Origin: Pseudomonas sp. NFIX28 | GTDB taxonomy: Bacteria; Pseudomonadota; Gammaproteobacteria; Pseudomonadales; Pseudomonadaceae | Direction of reading: 5' to 3' | Assembly: GCF_900107395.1 (NCBI RefSeq) | Contig: NZ_FNPW01000006.1 | Coordinates: 79,686-143,685 of the forward strand | Length of the DNA: 64,000 nt | Shown: positions 34,126 to 43,080 of the stretch, piece after piece | How positions within the stretch are numbered: position 1 is the first letter of the stretch | Layout of the letters: each line of letters starts with the position of its first letter | Position numbers and translations under genes: made by a program | The notes under the pieces: model-generated | The model's input: only the letters and a program-made list of their open reading frames with translations | What the model was told of the DNA's origin: nothing | The model's database searches: none

Positions 34126-35553
34126 ATGCCCCCGTCGCTGCTTCGCTGGTCCACGTTGTTCATGGCCTTGTGCCTGAGTGCCTGCGATGACGCCCCGCGT
34201 TTTACCCAGGCCGAGCCGGGCGAAGCGCGTTCCGGCGGCGAGGCGACCGTGCGCAGGAGCGACCAGAACGCGTTTTCCATGCCGTCGGCCAACCTGTCGC
34301 CCACCCGGCGCCTGGACTTCAGCGTCGGCAACAGCTTCTTCCGCAGTCCCTGGGTGATCGCCCCCTCGACCACCACCGCCCGCGATGGCCTGGGCCCGCT
34401 GTTCAATACCAACGGTTGCCAGAACTGCCATATCAAGGACGGCCGCGGCCACCCACCGACGCCCGACTCGAACAACGCCGTATCGATGCTGGTGCGCCTG
34501 TCGATCCCCAATGAGCCGGCCTACGCCAAGGCCATCGAGCAAATGGGCATAGTCCCCGAGCCGGTGTACGGCGGGCAGTTCCAGGACATGGCGGTGCCTG
34601 GCGTCGCCCCGGAAGGCAAAGTGCGGGTCGAGTACGAACCGTTGACCGTGCGCTTCAAGGACGGCACCGCCGTCGAGCTGCGCAAGCCCAAGCTGCAGAT
34701 CACCCAGCTCGGTTACGGCCCGATGCATCCCGATACCCGCTTCTCGGCGCGCGTGGCGCCGCCGATGATCGGCCTGGGCCTGCTCGAAGCCATCCCCGAG
34801 GCGGCGATCCTGGCCAATGCCCAAGCGCAGGCCAAGGCCAACAAGGGCATCGCCGGGCGGCCAAACCAGGTCTGGGACGACGCCCAGCAAAAGACCGTCC
34901 TCGGGCGTTTTGGCTGGAAAGCCGGACAACCCAACCTCAATCAACAAAACGTTCATGCGTTCTCGGGCGACATGGGTCTGACCACCTCCCTGAGACCCTT
35001 CGACGACTGCACCGACGCCCAGACCGCCTGCAAGCAAGCCCCCAACGGCAACGGGCCGGATGGCGAACCGGAAGTCAGCGACAACATCCTGCGCCTGGTG
35101 CTGTTCTACAGCCGCAACCTCGGGGTGCCGGCGCGTCGCGATGTGGGCTCGCCACAGGTGCTGGCCGGCAAGAACCTGTTCTACCAGGCCGGCTGCCAGT
35201 CCTGTCATACCCCGCAGTTCACCACCGCCGCCGATGCCGCGGAACCCGAGCTGGCCAATCAAGTGATACGTCCCTACAGCGACCTGCTGCTGCACGACAT
35301 GGGCGAGGGCCTGGCCGATAACCGCAGCGAATTCCAGGCCGGTGGCCGCGATTGGCGCACGCCGCCGCTGTGGGGAATCGGCCTGACGGAAACGGTCAGC
35401 GGCCACACCCAGTTCCTGCATGACGGCCGCGCCCGCAACCTGCTCGAAGCCGTGCTCTGGCATGGCGGCGAAGCCCAGGCGGCGCAACAACAGGTTTTAT
35501 CTTTCAATGCCGAACAGCGCGCTGCGTTGCTGGCATTCCTGAATTCTCTCTAA
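34126..35553 (+). CDS. di-heme thiol-oxidoreductase-like c-type cytochrome lipoprotein
   Basis: The 475-residue exported protein has lipobox LSACDD after a short signal sequence. Two CxxCH heme-c sites are present (NGCQNCHIKDGRG near 96 and AGCQSCHTPQF near 356), with HDMGEGLADNR and WRTPPLWGIGLT typical of the DHOR/CxxCH family. Members act as periplasmic redox proteins and often flank imelysins in iron-uptake loci. The start at 34126 follows AGGA; 12 extra codons upstream are unlikely. It precedes an imelysin (30-base gap) and a DUF1513 gene, forming one operon. It corresponds to PA4371 by position. Confidence 0.85.
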   Translation: MPPSLLRWSTLFMALCLSACDDAPRFTQAEPGEARSGGEATVRRSDQNAFSMPSANLSPTRRLDFSVGNSFFRSPWVIAPSTTTARDGLGPLFNTNGCQNCHIKDGRGHPPTPDSNNAVSMLVRLSIPNEPAYAKAIEQMGIVPEPVYGGQFQDMAVPGVAPEGKVRVEYEPLTVRFKDGTAVELRKPKLQITQLGYGPMHPDTRFSARVAPPMIGLGLLEAIPEAAILANAQAQAKANKGIAGRPNQVWDDAQQKTVLGRFGWKAGQPNLNQQNVHAFSGDMGLTTSLRPFDDCTDAQTACKQAPNGNGPDGEPEVSDNILRLVLFYSRNLGVPARRDVGSPQVLAGKNLFYQAGCQSCHTPQFTTAADAAEPELANQVIRPYSDLLLHDMGEGLADNRSEFQAGGRDWRTPPLWGIGLTETVSGHTQFLHDGRARNLLEAVLWHGGEAQAAQQQVLSFNAEQRAALLAFLNSL

Positions 35554-35583
35554 CGCCTTTCCACAAGAAACGGGAGCCCGAAC

Positions 35584-36648
35584 ATGTTCCGTCCCAAGTT
35601 GTTGTTCACCAGCCTTGCCGCTCTCGCCCTCGGCGCCTGCTCGCCGCAGGACCCACAAGCCGTAACCTCGGCGGCCATCGCCAAACAGGTGATCCTGCCG
35701 ACCTACAGCCGCTGGGTCGAAGCCGACCGCCAGCTGGCGATCAGCGCCCTGGCCTTCTGTGAAGGCAAGCAAAGCCTGGACACCGCCCGTGCCGACTTCC
35801 TGCACGCGCAGAAAGCCTGGGCCGAGCTGCAACCCTTGCTGATCGGTCCGCTGGCCGAGGGCAACCGTTCCTGGCAGGTGCAGTTCTGGCCGGACAAGAA
35901 AAACCTGGTCGGCCGTCAGGTCGAACAGCTGGTCAACGCCACGCCGCAGATCGACGCCGCCGCCCTGGCCAAGTCCAGCGTGGTGGTGCAAGGCCTCTCG
36001 GCCTACGAATACATCCTCTTCGACAGCAAGATCGACCTGGCGAACAGCGAGCAGAAAACCCGCTACTGCCCGCTGCTGACCGCCATTGGCGAACGCCAGA
36101 AGCAGCTGGCCGAAGAGATCCTGTCGCGCTGGAATACCAGCGACGGCATGCTCGCGCAGATGAGCAAGTTCCCCAACCAGCGCTACGCCGATTCCCATGA
36201 GGCCATCGCCGACCTGCTGCGGGTCCAGGTCACGGCGCTGGACACCCTGAAGAAGAAGCTCGGCACGCCGATGGGTCGCCAGAGCAAGGGGATTGCGCAG
36301 CCGTTCCAGGCCGACGCCTGGCGCAGCCAGTCGTCCATGCAGAGCCTGGAAGCCAGCCTCGCCGCGGCCCAGACCGTGTGGGCCGGGGTCGACAACAAAG
36401 GCCTGCGCGGCCTGTTGCCGGCCGAGCAGAAGCCGCTGGCCGACAAGATCGACGCCGCCTACGCCGCTTCGCTGAAACTGTTCGCCAGCACCCAGCGTTC
36501 GCTGACCGAGCTGCTGGCCGACGATGCCGGCCGCCAGCAACTGAACGATATCTACGACAGCCTCAACGTCGTCCACCGCCTGCACGAAGGCGAACTGGCC
36601 AAGGCGCTGGGCATCCAACTGGGCTTCAACGCCAACGACGGTGACTGA
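35584..36648 (+). CDS. second imelysin-family lipoprotein, motif-altered
   Basis: The 354-residue lipoprotein has signal peptide and lipobox LGAC, followed by an imelysin-like helical domain (VILPTYSRWVEADRQL, LDTARADFLHAQKAWAELQPLLIGP, given as residues about 35-95). At the place of the GxHxxE motif it reads GLSAYEYILFD, so the histidine is Ser while the glutamate remains. It may therefore lack the metal-binding function of the first imelysin and act as a partner. It lies 2 bases before the DUF1513 gene and 30 bases after the di-heme gene. Confidence 0.82.
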   Translation: MFRPKLLFTSLAALALGACSPQDPQAVTSAAIAKQVILPTYSRWVEADRQLAISALAFCEGKQSLDTARADFLHAQKAWAELQPLLIGPLAEGNRSWQVQFWPDKKNLVGRQVEQLVNATPQIDAAALAKSSVVVQGLSAYEYILFDSKIDLANSEQKTRYCPLLTAIGERQKQLAEEILSRWNTSDGMLAQMSKFPNQRYADSHEAIADLLRVQVTALDTLKKKLGTPMGRQSKGIAQPFQADAWRSQSSMQSLEASLAAAQTVWAGVDNKGLRGLLPAEQKPLADKIDAAYAASLKLFASTQRSLTELLADDAGRQQLNDIYDSLNVVHRLHEGELAKALGIQLGFNANDGD

Positions 36649-36650
36649 TC

Positions 36651-37748
36651 ATGCTGCGACGTCAGGCTTTGGCACTCGGCAGCCTGCTGCTGAGCGCCGT
36701 CACGCTGGGTGGCTGGACGCTGTTCAAGCACAAGGACCAAGGCCCGCTGCTGCTATCGGCGCGCGATGACGGCGACGGCAAGCACTACGCCGTAGGCTAT
36801 CGCCTGGACGGCACGCCAGTGTTCGCCACCCGGGTTGGCCAACGCTGCCATGACATCGTCAATCACCCGACGCTGCCGATCGCCCTGTTCGTCGCCCGCC
36901 GCCCGGGCACTGAAAGCTACCTGATCGACCTGCGCGACGGCGCGTTGCTGCAAACCCTGGCCTCGCAGCCGAACCGGCATTTCTATGGCCACGCGGTGAT
37001 CCACAAGAGCGGCGACTGGCTGTACGCCACCGAGAACGACACTCGCGATCCGGGGCGCGGCCTGCTCGGGGTGTACCGCTTCGAAGGCGAACGCCTGGTG
37101 CACAGCGGCGAGATCGCGACCCACGGCATCGGCCCGCACCAGGTGTCGTGGATGCCGGACGGCGAGACCCTGGTGGTGGCCAACGGCGGGATTCGCACCG
37201 AAGCCGAAAGCCGCGTCGAGATGAACCTCGACGCCATGGAACCGAGCCTGGTGCTGATGCAGCGCGACGGCAGCCTGCTGAGCAAGGAAACCCTGCCCCA
37301 GCAGATGAACAGCGTGCGCCACATGGGCATCGCCGGCGACGGCACCATCGTCACCGGCCAGCAATTCATGGGCGACGCCCACGAGTCCTCGCAACTGCTG
37401 GCGATCAAGCGCCCGGGCCAGCCGTTCCAGGCCTTCCCGGTGGCCGAGCAGCAGTTGCAGGCGATGGGGCATTACACGGCGAGCGTCGCCGTGCACAGCG
37501 AACTGCGCCTGGTGGCCCTCACCGCCCCGCGCGGCAACCGCTTTTTCATCTGGGACCTGGACAGCGCCGAGGTGCGCCTGGACGCTCCCTTGCCGGACTG
37601 TGCCGGGGTCGGTGCGGTGGCCGATGGTTTCGTCGTGACTTCGGGCCAGGGCCGTTGCCGTTTCTATGACTGTCGCCAGAAACAACTTGTGGCAAAGCCA
37701 TTGGATCTGCCGGCAGGGCTCTGGGACAACCATTTGCACCTGGCCTGA
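36651..37748 (+). CDS. DUF1513 family periplasmic protein
   Basis: The 365-residue protein is a beta-propeller-like DUF1513 member. It has repeated GTPVFATRVGQRCHDIVNHP, FYGHAVIHKSGDWLYATEND and GIGPHQVSWMPDGETLVVANGGIRTEAESR segments (about residues 50-200) and VRHMGIAGDGTIVTGQQFMG near 220. The N-terminus MLRRQALALGSLLLSAV has an arginine pair that may be a Tat signal, though the motif is not canonical. It is the last gene of the di-heme / imelysin operon. This order is common in iron-regulated clusters of pseudomonads and the function is unknown. Confidence 0.82.
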   Translation: MLRRQALALGSLLLSAVTLGGWTLFKHKDQGPLLLSARDDGDGKHYAVGYRLDGTPVFATRVGQRCHDIVNHPTLPIALFVARRPGTESYLIDLRDGALLQTLASQPNRHFYGHAVIHKSGDWLYATENDTRDPGRGLLGVYRFEGERLVHSGEIATHGIGPHQVSWMPDGETLVVANGGIRTEAESRVEMNLDAMEPSLVLMQRDGSLLSKETLPQQMNSVRHMGIAGDGTIVTGQQFMGDAHESSQLLAIKRPGQPFQAFPVAEQQLQAMGHYTASVAVHSELRLVALTAPRGNRFFIWDLDSAEVRLDAPLPDCAGVGAVADGFVVTSGQGRCRFYDCRQKQLVAKPLDLPAGLWDNHLHLA

Positions 37749-37884
37749 TTTTCCGCCCCCGCACAGGAGCGGAAAACGGGACCCTGGATGAACGGACTGT
37801 CATCTGGAAGGCCCGGGAAAGTCGGAGTAATGTCAGCGCCTATCTGCTTCGTTTTCCCAGCTTCGTTTTCCAAGGGACAGGAAT

Positions 37885-39036
37885 ATGCTGCGTCGCCGCA
37901 TGCTCATCATGTTAGGTGTCGTCCTGCTGATCGTGCTGGTGCTGGCAGGCTACAAGGCCTTCTCCATCTATCAGCAGGTCCAGCTTTTCTCGGCACCCAA
38001 GCCGCCGATCAGCGTGGCCGTGGCCACGGCACGCGAACAGCCGTGGCAGGCCCGCCTGCCCACGGTCGGTACGCTCAAGGCCCTGCAAGGGGTCGATCTC
38101 AGCCTGGAAGTGGCCGGTACCGTCAAAGCCCTGCAATTCGAGTCCGGGCAGAAGGTCACCGCCGGGCAGCCGCTGCTGCAACTCGACAGCGAAGTGGAAA
38201 GCGCCCTGCTGGAAACCGCCCAGGCCGACCTGGGCCTGGCCCAACTGGACTTCGGCCGCGGCAGCCAGCTGGTGGGCAGCCAGGCGATTTCCCGCGGCGA
38301 ATACGATCGGCTGTCGGCGCAATTGCAAAAGAACAAGGCCACGGTCAACCAGCTCAAGGCTTTGCTGGCAAAAAAACGCATGCTCGCGCCCTTCAGCGGC
38401 ACCATCGGCATTCGCCAGGTGGACGTCGGCGACTATCTCGCCAGCGGCACGGTGGTCGCCACCCTGCAGGACCTCAGCAGCCTGTACGTAGACTTCTTCG
38501 TCCCGGAACAGGCGGTACCGAAAATCACCCTCGGCCAACCGGTCAGCGTGACGGTCTCGGCCTATCCGGCGGAACAGTTCACCGCCAGCATCAGCGCCAT
38601 CAACCCCAAGGTCGAGGACACCACGCGCAACGTGCAGGTCCGCGCCACCCTGGCCAACCCCGACGGCAAGCTGCTGCCGGGCATGTTCACCAGCCTGCAG
38701 GTGCTGCTGCCCGATCCGCAGCCCAGGGTCGTGGTACCGGAAAGCGCCATCACCTACACCCTGTACGGTAATTCGCTGTACGTGGTGGCCGAGAAAAAAG
38801 CCGCCGATGGCAGCCTGGAAAAAGACGACAAGGGCCAGCCGGTGCTGGTCGCCGAGCGGCGCTTCATCGAAACCGGCGAACGGCGCAATGGCCTGGTGCT
38901 GATCGACAAGGGCGTAAGCCGCGGTGAACAGGTGGTGAGCGGCGGGCAGATCAAGCTGGAACATGGCGCACATATCGCCATCACCCCGGACAAGCTGCTG
39001 CCCGCCGACCAGAACGGCCCGCCACGCGTGGACTGA
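37885..39036 (+). CDS. mexV: RND efflux periplasmic adaptor, MexV-like
   Basis: The 383-residue membrane-fusion protein has an N-terminal anchor helix (MLIMLGVVLLIVLVLAGYKAF in part), a lipoyl half-motif VDLSLEVAGTVKALQFESGQKVTAGQPLLQLD near 75-105, a coiled hairpin (ETAQADLGLAQLDFGR to KATVNQLKALLAKK) and the second half GTIGIRQVDVGDYLASG. It links the inner-membrane pump to an outer-membrane channel. GGGACAGGA precedes the ATG. It is 14 bases before the pump gene. Position after the DUF1513 gene matches PA4374 (MexV). No outer-membrane factor is encoded here, as for P. aeruginosa MexVW, which borrows OprM. Confidence 0.86.
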   Translation: MLRRRMLIMLGVVLLIVLVLAGYKAFSIYQQVQLFSAPKPPISVAVATAREQPWQARLPTVGTLKALQGVDLSLEVAGTVKALQFESGQKVTAGQPLLQLDSEVESALLETAQADLGLAQLDFGRGSQLVGSQAISRGEYDRLSAQLQKNKATVNQLKALLAKKRMLAPFSGTIGIRQVDVGDYLASGTVVATLQDLSSLYVDFFVPEQAVPKITLGQPVSVTVSAYPAEQFTASISAINPKVEDTTRNVQVRATLANPDGKLLPGMFTSLQVLLPDPQPRVVVPESAITYTLYGNSLYVVAEKKAADGSLEKDDKGQPVLVAERRFIETGERRNGLVLIDKGVSRGEQVVSGGQIKLEHGAHIAITPDKLLPADQNGPPRVD

Positions 39037-39049
39037 TCAAGGACTCCTC

Positions 39050-42000
39050 ATGGCTTTTACAGACCCGTTCATCCGTCGTCCGGTACTGGCCACCGTAGTC
39101 AGCCTGTTGATCGTGCTGCTGGGCTTCCAGGCCTGGAGCAAACTGCCGCTGCGCCAGTATCCACAAATGGAAAACGCCCTGATCACGGTCACCACCGCCT
39201 ACCCGGGGGCCAATGCCGAGACCATCCAGGGCTACATCACCCAACCCTTGCAGCAGAGCCTGGCCAGCGCCGAGGGCATCGACTACATGACCTCGGTCAG
39301 TCGCCAGAACTTTTCGGTGATCTCGATCTACGCCCGTATCGGCGCCAACAGCGACCGCCTGTTCACCGAGCTGCTGGCCAAGGCCAACGAGGTGAAGAAC
39401 AAGCTGCCCCAGGACGCCGAGGACCCGGTGCTGAGCAAGGAAGCCGCCGACGCCTCGGCGCTGATGTACATCAGTTTTTTCAGCGAGCAATTGAACAACC
39501 CGCAGATCACCGATTACCTGTCGCGGGTGATCCAGCCAAAGCTGGCGACCCTGCCGGGCATGGCCGAGGCCGAGATTCTCGGCAACCAGGCCTTCGCCAT
39601 GCGCCTGTGGCTGGACCCGGTCAAGCTCGCCGGCTATGGCCTGAGCTCCAGCGACGTGACCAATGCGGTGCGCCGCTACAACTTCCTGTCCGCGGCCGGT
39701 GAGGTCAAGGGCGAGTACGTGGTCACCAGCATCAATGCCAGCACCGAGCTGAAGTCCGCCGAAGCTTTCGCCGCCATTCCCCTGCGGACCGAAGGCGACA
39801 GCCGGGTGCTGCTCAGCGATGTGGCACGGGTGGAGATGGGCGCCGAGAACTACGACTCCATCAGCTCGTTTGGCGGCATCCCTTCGGTGTACATCGGCAT
39901 CAAGGCGACCCCGGCCGCCAACCCGCTGGATGTGATCAAGGAGGTGCGCAAGATCATGCCGGAGCTGGAGGCCCAGCTGCCGTCCAACCTCAAGTCCGAG
40001 ATCGCCTATGACGCCACGCTGTTCATCCAGGCCTCGATCAACGAGGTGGTGAAGACCCTGTTCGAAGCCGTGCTGATCGTGATCGTGGTGGTGTTCCTGT
40101 TCCTCGGCGCGCTGCGCTCGGTGGTGATTCCGGTGGTGACCATTCCGCTGTCGATGATCGGCGTGATGTTCTTCATGCAATTGATGGGCTACTCGATCAA
40201 CCTGCTGACCCTGCTGGCGATGGTGCTGGCCATCGGCCTGGTGGTGGACGACGCGATCGTGGTGGTGGAGAACATCCACCGGCATATCGAAGAAGGCAAG
40301 ACGCCGCTCGACGCGGCCCTCGAGGGCGCCCGGGAAATCGCCATGCCGGTGGTGTCGATGACCATCACCCTGGCCGCGGTCTACGCCCCTATCGGCTTCC
40401 TCGAGGGGCTCACCGGGGCGCTGTTCAAGGAATTCGCCCTGACCCTGGCCGGCGCCGTGGTGATTTCCGGAATCGTCGCCCTGACCCTGTCGCCGATGAT
40501 GTGCGCCCTGCTGCTGCGCCACGACGAAAACCCCAGCGGCCTGGCCCACCGCCTCGACCTGATCTTCGAAAGCCTCAAGCGCCGCTATCAGAGCCTGCTG
40601 CATGCCACCCTCAATACCCGGCCGGTGGTGCTGGTGTTTGCCCTGATCGTGCTGTGCCTGATCCCGGCCCTGCTCAAGTTCACCAAGTCGGAACTGGCCC
40701 CGGACGAGGACCAGGGCATCATTTTCATGATGGCCACCGCGCCCCAGCCAGCCAACCTGAATTACCTCAACACCTACACCGACGAGTTCCTCGAAATCTT
40801 CAAGACCTTCCCCGAATACTATTCGTCGTTCCAGATCAACGGCTTCAACGGCGTGCAATCGGGTATCGGCGGTTTCCTGCTCAAGCCCTGGAACGAACGC
40901 GAGCGCACGCAGATGCAGATCCTTCCCGAAGTCCAGGCCCGGCTCTCGAACATCGCCGGGTTGCAGGTCTTCGGTTTCAACCTGCCGTCGCTGCCGGGCA
41001 CTGGCGAGGGGCTGCCGTTCGCCTTCGTGATCAACAGCGCCAACGACTACGAGTCGCTGCTGGAGCTGTCCGACCGGGTAAAGAGGCGCGCCATGGAATC
41101 GGGCAAGTTCGCCTTCGTCGACATCGACCTGGCCTTCGACAAGCCGGAGGTGGTGGTCGACATCGACCGCGCCAAGGCGGCGCAGATGGGCGTGTCGATG
41201 CTCGACCTGGGCGGGACCCTGGCCACCCTGCTCGGCGAAGCGGAAATCAACCGCTTCACCATTGACGGGCGCAGCTACAAGGTCATCGCGCAGGTCGAAC
41301 GGGCCTACCGCGACAACCCCGAATGGCTGAACAACTATTACGTGAAAAACGCCCAGGGCGAGGCGCTGCCGCTGTCGACCCTGATCACCGTCACCGATCG
41401 AGCCCGGCCACGCCAGCTAAACCAGTTCCAGCAACTCAACGCCGCGACCATCTCCGGGTTCCCGATCGTCAGCATGGGCGAAGCGGTCGAGACCGTGCGC
41501 CAGATCGCCGAAGAAGAAGCCCCGCCGGGCTACGCCTTCGACTTTGCCGGAGCCTCGCGACAGTTCGTCCAGGAAGGCAGCGCGTTGTGGGTGACCTTCG
41601 GCCTGGCGCTGGCGATCATTTTCCTGGTGCTGGCGGCGCAGTTCGAAAGCTTCCGCGACCCGGTGGTGATCCTGGTGACAGTCCCGCTGTCGATCTGCGG
41701 GGCCTTGATCCCGCTGTTCCTGGGCTGGTCGAGCCTGAATATCTATACCCAGGTCGGTCTGGTGACCCTGATCGGCCTGATCAGCAAGCACGGGATCCTG
41801 ATCGTCGAGTTCGCCAACCAGCTACGCAAGGACCAGGGCCTGACGCCGCGCGAGGCCGTGGAGGCGGCCGCGGCCATTCGCCTGCGGCCGGTCTTGATGA
41901 CCACCGCGGCGATGGTCTTCGGCATGGTGCCGCTGATCCTGGCCACGGGCGCCGGCGCGGTCAGCCGGTTCGACATCGGCACGGTGATCGCCACGGGGAT

Positions 42001-42073
42001 GTCGATCGGCACCCTGTTCACGCTGTTCGTGCTGCCCTGCATCTACACGCTGCTGGCCAGGCCGGACAAATGA
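39050..42073 (+). CDS. mexW: RND multidrug efflux transporter, MexW-like
   Basis: The 1007-residue proton-driven HAE1 pump has twelve helices and two large periplasmic loops. Markers include PVLATVVSLLIVLLG (helix 1), GLVVDDAIVVVENIHRH near 400 with the proton-relay DD pair, and GLISKHGILIVEF near 900-915. The start at 39050 follows AAGGAC; a longer frame into the adaptor gene is spurious. It pairs with MexV (14-base gap) and is followed by a terminator. It is the positional equivalent of PA4375 (MexW). Confidence 0.9.
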   Translation: MAFTDPFIRRPVLATVVSLLIVLLGFQAWSKLPLRQYPQMENALITVTTAYPGANAETIQGYITQPLQQSLASAEGIDYMTSVSRQNFSVISIYARIGANSDRLFTELLAKANEVKNKLPQDAEDPVLSKEAADASALMYISFFSEQLNNPQITDYLSRVIQPKLATLPGMAEAEILGNQAFAMRLWLDPVKLAGYGLSSSDVTNAVRRYNFLSAAGEVKGEYVVTSINASTELKSAEAFAAIPLRTEGDSRVLLSDVARVEMGAENYDSISSFGGIPSVYIGIKATPAANPLDVIKEVRKIMPELEAQLPSNLKSEIAYDATLFIQASINEVVKTLFEAVLIVIVVVFLFLGALRSVVIPVVTIPLSMIGVMFFMQLMGYSINLLTLLAMVLAIGLVVDDAIVVVENIHRHIEEGKTPLDAALEGAREIAMPVVSMTITLAAVYAPIGFLEGLTGALFKEFALTLAGAVVISGIVALTLSPMMCALLLRHDENPSGLAHRLDLIFESLKRRYQSLLHATLNTRPVVLVFALIVLCLIPALLKFTKSELAPDEDQGIIFMMATAPQPANLNYLNTYTDEFLEIFKTFPEYYSSFQINGFNGVQSGIGGFLLKPWNERERTQMQILPEVQARLSNIAGLQVFGFNLPSLPGTGEGLPFAFVINSANDYESLLELSDRVKRRAMESGKFAFVDIDLAFDKPEVVVDIDRAKAAQMGVSMLDLGGTLATLLGEAEINRFTIDGRSYKVIAQVERAYRDNPEWLNNYYVKNAQGEALPLSTLITVTDRARPRQLNQFQQLNAATISGFPIVSMGEAVETVRQIAEEEAPPGYAFDFAGASRQFVQEGSALWVTFGLALAIIFLVLAAQFESFRDPVVILVTVPLSICGALIPLFLGWSSLNIYTQVGLVTLIGLISKHGILIVEFANQLRKDQGLTPREAVEAAAAIRLRPVLMTTAAMVFGMVPLILATGAGAVSRFDIGTVIATGMSIGTLFTLFVLPCIYTLLARPDK

Positions 42074-42084
42074 AGGGCCGGCCA

Positions 42085-42115
42085 TGAAAAAGGCCTCGCG
42101 ATGCGAGGCCTTTTT
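42085..42115 (+). terminator. bidirectional terminator between mexW and the convergent operon
   Basis: AAAAAGGCCTCGC-GAT-GCGAGGCCTTTTT forms a near-perfect stem with A- and T-runs on both sides, 12 bases after the mexW stop, so it can also end the convergent operon. Confidence 0.9.
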
Positions 42116-42132
42116 ATCGGGCTTGATGGTCT

Positions 42133-42360
42133 TCAACTTTGTGGCCTCATTCCCTGAGTCAGGCCGAACATGAACAACAGCAGGTCATGATCGGGTTGGG
42201 CTGCCTGGGGTGTCTTGACGACCCGAGGCAACGGGCAATGCGCATCACCATGCGCGGTGCTGAGAACTTCCGTGCGGGGCTGCTCCCAGGCAGCCACGGC
42301 CAAGGACGCAACTGCCAAGGCTCCTACTAAAAAAAGACCTCGTGCGATTTCGAGCTTCAT
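42133..42360 (-). CDS. small exported hypothetical protein
   Basis: The 75-residue protein has a signal peptide (ARGLFLVGALAVASLAVAA) and a short mature part rich in Pro/His with a single Cys (GDAHCPLPRVV) and a hydrophobic end (LLLFMFGLTQ). It begins 2 bases after the InaA stop, with its ribosome site AAAGG inside the InaA end, so it is the third gene of the orf222-inaA operon. A small gene at the same place occurs in P. aeruginosa (PA4377). Function unknown; the context suggests the cell envelope. Confidence 0.65.
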   Translation of the reverse strand: MKLEIARGLFLVGALAVASLAVAAWEQPRTEVLSTAHGDAHCPLPRVVKTPQAAQPDHDLLLFMFGLTQGMRPQS

Positions 42361-42362
42361 CG

Positions 42363-43076
42363 CTATAAACCTTTGATAGCGCTGCCAAACGCCGCCCTAT
42401 AAAAATAGTAGAGTTTGTCCCAGTCCGTGGCGCTCCACGACGAGTGGCGACGCAATTGCTTCATGTCATGGGCCGCAGCCCGTTTGGCGCTCAGGCGCTG
42501 GCGGCTTTTCTCGAAATCCAGCAGCGCGATATCCACCTTCGCCGCTTCGCCTTCGCCCGTGACCCGCACGAACACATGCTTGCTGTACAGGCAGCCATGC
42601 TGCCAGCGCCCCAGGTGCATGCGCGCCAGCGTGGTTGCCAGCGCCTGGAGCAGGCGCTCGTGCAAGGCCTCGCCATGACGCTCGCGCTCGCCGGCGGCGT
42701 ACCAGTGGTCGATTTCCACGAAGCCGTCCAGCGCCTCGGTCACCAGCAAGGCACGCCACTGGCCCTGGGAATCACGCTGGGCGCCGCAGAACACCAGGCG
42801 CGGCACGCCGACCTGGAGTCGGTCCAGGCCCTTGAGCGCATCCTGCTCGCGCAGCACCGTGGGACGTCCGAAAGGATGCAACCAGTTGCGGTACAGATGG
42901 CCGATCTGGCGCTTGGCGTACAGCACCCGCCCGTCAGCACCCGGAAGTCGTTGAACGCCACTTTCCCCGCCGCGACGCTGATTGGGTTCTTCTACCCAAT
43001 CCCCGTGCTGGCTCCAGAAGTAATCGAAACGGTCCACAGCAGCGACTTCCATTCCCGGTGCATGTTCAACGGCCAT
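42363..43076 (-). CDS. inaA: InaA/WapQ-type lipopolysaccharide kinase family protein
   Basis: The 237-residue protein has the protein-kinase-like fold of Kdo/heptose kinases and InaA: an N-lobe (VLYAKRQIGHLYRNWLHPFGRPTVLRE), a catalytic-loop equivalent ARMHLGRWQHGCLYSKHVFV near 155-170, and a DFG-like LLDFEKSR near 195. It presumably phosphorylates an LPS-core or envelope component. It starts 5 bases after the methyltransferase stop (AGAGG ribosome site). Adjacent to colSR as in P. aeruginosa (PA4378) and in P. fluorescens, where the homologue is called wapQ and is a ColR target. Confidence 0.83.
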   Translation of the reverse strand: MAVEHAPGMEVAAVDRFDYFWSQHGDWVEEPNQRRGGESGVQRLPGADGRVLYAKRQIGHLYRNWLHPFGRPTVLREQDALKGLDRLQVGVPRLVFCGAQRDSQGQWRALLVTEALDGFVEIDHWYAAGERERHGEALHERLLQALATTLARMHLGRWQHGCLYSKHVFVRVTGEGEAAKVDIALLDFEKSRQRLSAKRAAAHDMKQLRRHSSWSATDWDKLYYFYRAAFGSAIKGL

Positions 43077-43080
43077 CCTG

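Noticed and set aside
38981..40858. 625-residue minus-strand open frame opposite mexW
   Set aside because: Antisense shadow; the plus strand encodes an intact RND pump across the whole interval.
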